In this document: piece after piece, positions 5,848-8,416 of the stretch
Layout of the letters: each line of letters opens with the position of its first letter
Numbering within the stretch: position 1 is the stretch's first letter
Source of the DNA: an uncultured Oscillospiraceae bacterium
GTDB lineage: Bacteria; Bacillota; Clostridia; Oscillospirales; Acutalibacteraceae
Direction: 5' to 3'
DNA length: 8,416 bases
Assembly (NCBI GenBank): GCA_900550315.1
Contig: URRK01000067.1
Location: forward strand, 1-8,416
The notes under the pieces: generated by a model
The model's input: only the letters and a program-made list of their open reading frames with translations
Database searches by the model: none
What the model was told of the DNA's origin: nothing
Program-made: the position numbers and the translations under genes

Positions 5848-5881
5848 AAAAACACCTCTGCCATTGGCGCCAACGCCGTAT

Positions 5882-5910
5882 AGTATACCACAACCAACGC
5901 AATAATGCAA
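5882..5910 (-). promoter_or_regulatory. Extended -10 promoter for the membrane-anchored protein gene
   Basis: On the minus strand TTGCAT (5910-5905), 17 bp, TATACT (5887-5882), preceded by TGG, a full extended -10. The inferred start near 5875 leaves a leader of about 28 nt to the ATG at 5847. A perfect palindrome TTGGCGCCAA (5864-5873) falls at the start of the transcript and might be an operator. Confidence 0.65.
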
Positions 5911-5942
5911 CCGCATTTGCCGGTTTTACCCGGCCAGGGGCG

Positions 5943-6530
5943 TTACACCGTCCAGTTTTCCGGGTTATACAGCACGACGGCCGAAAGGGTGCCGTCTACA
6001 AAAATAAAGTTTAACACATTTTTGCCGGTAACATAGCTTAGCTTTTCACAATTGGCCGGCGTAGTTGGCATAAAAAATACATCATCATCGGTTGCGGCCG
6101 ATTTTTCGTATTTTAAATCGCCCATGGCGGCAATAACATCCTCCTGCGCGTAAACCCCGCCCATAGAAAAATTGTAAGCGTACTCCCGCGCAACAATTAG
6201 GCTAATGCCGTTCTCCTTTTTTGCTTTTTCGTAGCAAAAAAGCACGCTGCCGCCGTCTAACCAAACAGTTTTTTCGCCCTGCGTTTCGGTTAGGTCGTCT
6301 ACCTCGGCGCCGGGTTCTACCGTATCTTTAAACTTTTCTTTTAACTCGTCTACATTCGCACCAAGCGCAAATTTAATTTCGGGAATTTTGCCGCCGGCCG
6401 CCAGGGCGGCAATATCTACCGCGTAGGCCGAAGAGCTTGCTTTGGCGTTTTCATCTCCTTCTTGGGTGCCGCAGCCGCAGCAAAGGGCCGCCAGCAGGGC
6501 TGCTAAAAACAGGGCTGTTAATTTTTTCAT
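5943..6530 (-). CDS. Probable lipoprotein of unknown function
   Basis: I do not recognise a family. The 195-aa product begins with a secretion signal: MKK, then a hydrophobic run (4-16), then a cysteine cluster LCCGCG. The modified cysteine is probably C20 (Gly at -1), though C17 and C18 are also possible and the lipobox is not canonical. After a Ser/Ala-rich linker the mature part holds IPEIKFALGANVDELKEKF near 49-67 and mixed alpha/beta sequence with several acidic patches, ending NPENWTV. No catalytic motif is visible. The start has AAAGGAG nine bases upstream. The gene follows the PBP2 gene by 46 bp on the same strand, so it is probably co-transcribed with it and exported to the cell surface. 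Confidence 0.88.
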   Translation of the reverse strand: MKKLTALFLAALLAALCCGCGTQEGDENAKASSSAYAVDIAALAAGGKIPEIKFALGANVDELKEKFKDTVEPGAEVDDLTETQGEKTVWLDGGSVLFCYEKAKKENGISLIVAREYAYNFSMGGVYAQEDVIAAMGDLKYEKSAATDDDVFFMPTTPANCEKLSYVTGKNVLNFIFVDGTLSAVVLYNPENWTV

Positions 6531-6566
6531 TTTTCACCGCTCCTTTTAAAATACCTTTTTAAATTG

Positions 6567-6582
6567 CCCTAAAAGCTTAGGG
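6567..6582 (-). other. Hairpin overlapping the PBP2 stop codon
   Basis: CCCTAA (6567-6572) and TTAGGG (6577-6582) are perfect reverse complements with a 4-base loop, and the TAA stop (6579-6577) lies in the stem. On the minus strand it is followed by CAATTTAAAAAGG, not a T-run, so it is unlikely to end transcription before the lipoprotein gene. It might mark an RNA processing site. Confidence 0.35.
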
Positions 6583-8416
6583 AATAATTTTATAAGACGG
6601 GGTATCGCTGTATTTATTAAGCTCTGTAAAAAAGTAGGCGTTAAAAATACTTTTTAAAACGTTACCGCTGTAGGTGCCGTATTCGCCGTGCTCAATAATA
6701 ACCGAAACGGCTATTTCGGGGTTGTCGTACGGGGCAAACGCAATAAACACGGTGTGGTCTTTGCCCGAGTTTTCGGCCGTACCGGTTTTGCCGCCTACTT
6801 TAATGGGGTAATTGCTAAAAATGCGGCTGCCGGTACCGTCCTCGGTTACCGAGAGCATGCCCTCTTTTACCGTGTTAATAACCGATTGACTCAGCTCGGC
6901 CTTGTTCAGCACCTTAGCCTGGTTTTTAAGCACCGTGGTATTTTGGCCGTAGGCGGTTATTTTATCTATTAACGTTGCCTTGTAGCGGGTGCCGCCGTTG
7001 GCAATGGTGGCGGCGTAGCAAGCCATTTGCAGCGGGGTAAACGAATTATCCGACTGGCCAATAGCGGCCGAAAGGGTGTAACCGGCGTACCATTTTTCGC
7101 GGCTGGAGGGGCCGGCCAAAATGCCCTTGCTTTCATCAATTTCTACCCCCGTGTACTCCCCAAGGCCCAGCATACGGCAATATTTATTCATATTATCAAT
7201 ACCCAAACGGCGGCCAACATCAAAAAAGTAGTAGTTGCAGGACTTTGCCAGTGCACGGTTTAGGGTAATGGCGCCGTGGGTGCCCATGCAGTGCGGTGGT
7301 TTGGTATCTTTATAATAAGTGTAAGTGTGGCGGCAGATAATGGTCTCCTGCGGGGTAATAACCCCCAGCTGCAGCGCCGCGCAGGCAACGGCCGGCTTAA
7401 AGGTAGAGGCCGGTGGGTAGGTGCCGTTAAAAGCCCGGTTAAACAGCGGCTTGCCGGTTTTGTCGTTGGCTAATTTTTGGTAGTTTTCTTTATAATCCTT
7501 GTAGGAGTAAGAGGGGTAATTGGCGGCCGCAATAACGCCAAAGGTTTTAATGTTAACGGCAACGGCCGTACCGGCGCTGGCGTTAATGCCGTCTTTTTTT
7601 AACTGCTCTACCGTACTTTTTAAGGCGTTTTGCGCCGCCATTTGCACTGTTTTATCCAGCGTTAGGCGCACGGTATTCCCCTGCACCGGCTGCTTGGTAA
7701 CGGTGGAGGAAAGTATTTTGCCCTTGGCGTTTACCCGGTAGGTAATTTCGCCGTCCTGCCCACGCAGGTACTCCTCCTCGGCCTTTTCAATGCCGCTTTT
7801 ACCAACCTTATCGTTATAAGAGTAGCCCTTTTCCTTGTAGGTTTCCCAATCGTCGGCGTAAATGGGGCCAACATTCCCAATAATGTGCGGCGCAACCGAA
7901 TCGGCCGAGTATTCCCGGAACGAGGCAATTTCAACCGTTACGCCGTTTTCGGCAAAGTACTGATTTTCGGAAACCACCGTCATGACCTCACTGCTAACAT
8001 CCTCGGCAAAGGTGTAAGGCGCAGTAATAGAAAAGCCGGCACGGTCCATGGTGTAGCGCACGCCCATAATGCGACGCTGCTGCTCGGTGCTGTAGCCCTG
8101 CAGCTGGTACAGCTCTACCATTGCGCTAAAGCAATTTTCGGCCGTTGCGTAGTGGGCAAGGTTTAGGTTTTTTAACAGCTTTTTGGTGGCGTCGGAATCG
8201 GCCGCCTCGGTAAAGCCGTAGGGGCTTTGCTTGTTCAGCGGCAGATCGTCGGCCCAGGATTGATTGTTTTGCAGCAGCTGCATTAACACAACAATTACAT
8301 CATTTAGCGTGTTTTTGTTAATAGAAGCGTAATTAAACGCCAAATTGTAGCCCGCACGGTTGGTGGCAAGCGGGCGGCCGTAATAATCTAAAATCTCCCC
8401 GCGGGAGGCTTTAATG
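6577..8416 (-). CDS. mrdA: Penicillin-binding protein 2, peptidoglycan D,D-transpeptidase, 5' end outside window
   Basis: This class B PBP cross-links peptidoglycan outside the membrane, typically with RodA in the elongation machinery. The reading frame stays open to the right edge, where the typical membrane-proximal stretch IKASRGEILDYYGRPLATN is read; the start codon and TM anchor lie beyond 8416. A TTG at 8343 is therefore an internal Leu, not a start. Numbering from that TTG codon, the dimerisation domain runs to about 225 (APHIIGNVG, GKSGIEKAEEEYLRG) and the transpeptidase from about 255. The catalytic triad motifs are intact: S313-TFK, S368-C-N and K519-TGT. There are no PASTA domains, so it fits PBP2/MrdA better than SpoVD. 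About 612 residues are visible, close to the normal length. The lipoprotein gene follows 46 bp on. Confidence 0.95.
   Translation of the reverse strand, partial: IKASRGEILDYYGRPLATNRAGYNLAFNYASINKNTLNDVIVVLMQLLQNNQSWADDLPLNKQSPYGFTEAADSDATKKLLKNLNLAHYATAENCFSAMVELYQLQGYSTEQQRRIMGVRYTMDRAGFSITAPYTFAEDVSSEVMTVVSENQYFAENGVTVEIASFREYSADSVAPHIIGNVGPIYADDWETYKEKGYSYNDKVGKSGIEKAEEEYLRGQDGEITYRVNAKGKILSSTVTKQPVQGNTVRLTLDKTVQMAAQNALKSTVEQLKKDGINASAGTAVAVNIKTFGVIAAANYPSYSYKDYKENYQKLANDKTGKPLFNRAFNGTYPPASTFKPAVACAALQLGVITPQETIICRHTYTYYKDTKPPHCMGTHGAITLNRALAKSCNYYFFDVGRRLGIDNMNKYCRMLGLGEYTGVEIDESKGILAGPSSREKWYAGYTLSAAIGQSDNSFTPLQMACYAATIANGGTRYKATLIDKITAYGQNTTVLKNQAKVLNKAELSQSVINTVKEGMLSVTEDGTGSRIFSNYPIKVGGKTGTAENSGKDHTVFIAFAPYDNPEIAVSVIIEHGEYGTYSGNVLKSIFNAYFFTELNKYSDTPSYKIIP

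Noticed and set aside
5848..5916. Upstream start at 5916 for the membrane-anchored protein
   Set aside because: The extra 23 residues have no ribosome binding site, and the promoter at 5882-5910 lies inside them; the ATG at 5847 has AGAGGTG at good spacing.
8341..8343. TTG at 8343 as the start of the PBP2 gene
   Set aside because: The same frame continues upstream with a typical PBP2 sequence (RGEILDYYGRPLATN), so this is an internal leucine and the gene is cut by the window edge.

Overview
The window looks like chromosome from a low-to-mid GC Firmicute, most likely class Clostridia (an Oscillospirales/Ruminococcaceae-like gut lineage). That placement is inference. It rests on strong AAGGAG-type ribosome binding sites, the clostridial style of PBP2 and of the short YYYKWY-type membrane protein, and a MarR + ABC exporter pair typical of the group. 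All eight genes lie on the minus strand, so the window reads right to left. There are no tRNA or rRNA genes, CRISPR arrays, insertion sequences or phage genes.

Right part (8416 to 5182): a PBP2-type transpeptidase whose 5' end is outside the window, followed 46 bp later by a small probable lipoprotein of unknown function. Next comes an uncharacterised membrane-anchored protein of 221 aa with its own extended -10 promoter. The first two look like one operon concerned with the cell envelope. The third has a 21-bp tandem duplication across its stop codon.

Middle (5181 to 3919): yebC stands alone, with a perfect 9-bp hairpin in its upstream region. A probable intrinsic terminator follows it in a gene-free spacer of about 310 bp.

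Left part (3918 to 1): two units connected with drug or toxin handling. The first is a MATE exporter followed closely by a barstar-like protein with no nuclease partner in view. The second is a MarR-type repressor translationally coupled (ATGA overlap) to an ABC exporter half-transporter that runs off the left edge. This second unit has the best regulatory DNA in the window: a perfect sigma-A consensus promoter (TTGACA, 17 bp, TATAAT) inside a perfect 12-bp inverted repeat, followed by a GTTAG-n4-CTAAC palindrome and a structured leader of about 224 nt. The likely logic is autorepression by MarR, relieved by a toxic ligand that the ABC exporter then removes.

I see no clearly new defence or mobile system. 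The most unusual observations are the promoter/operator/leader architecture, an abrupt shift in codon third-position GC within the ABC ATPase domain, the orphan barstar, the duplicated gene tail, and a 10-mer shared by three intergenic spacers.
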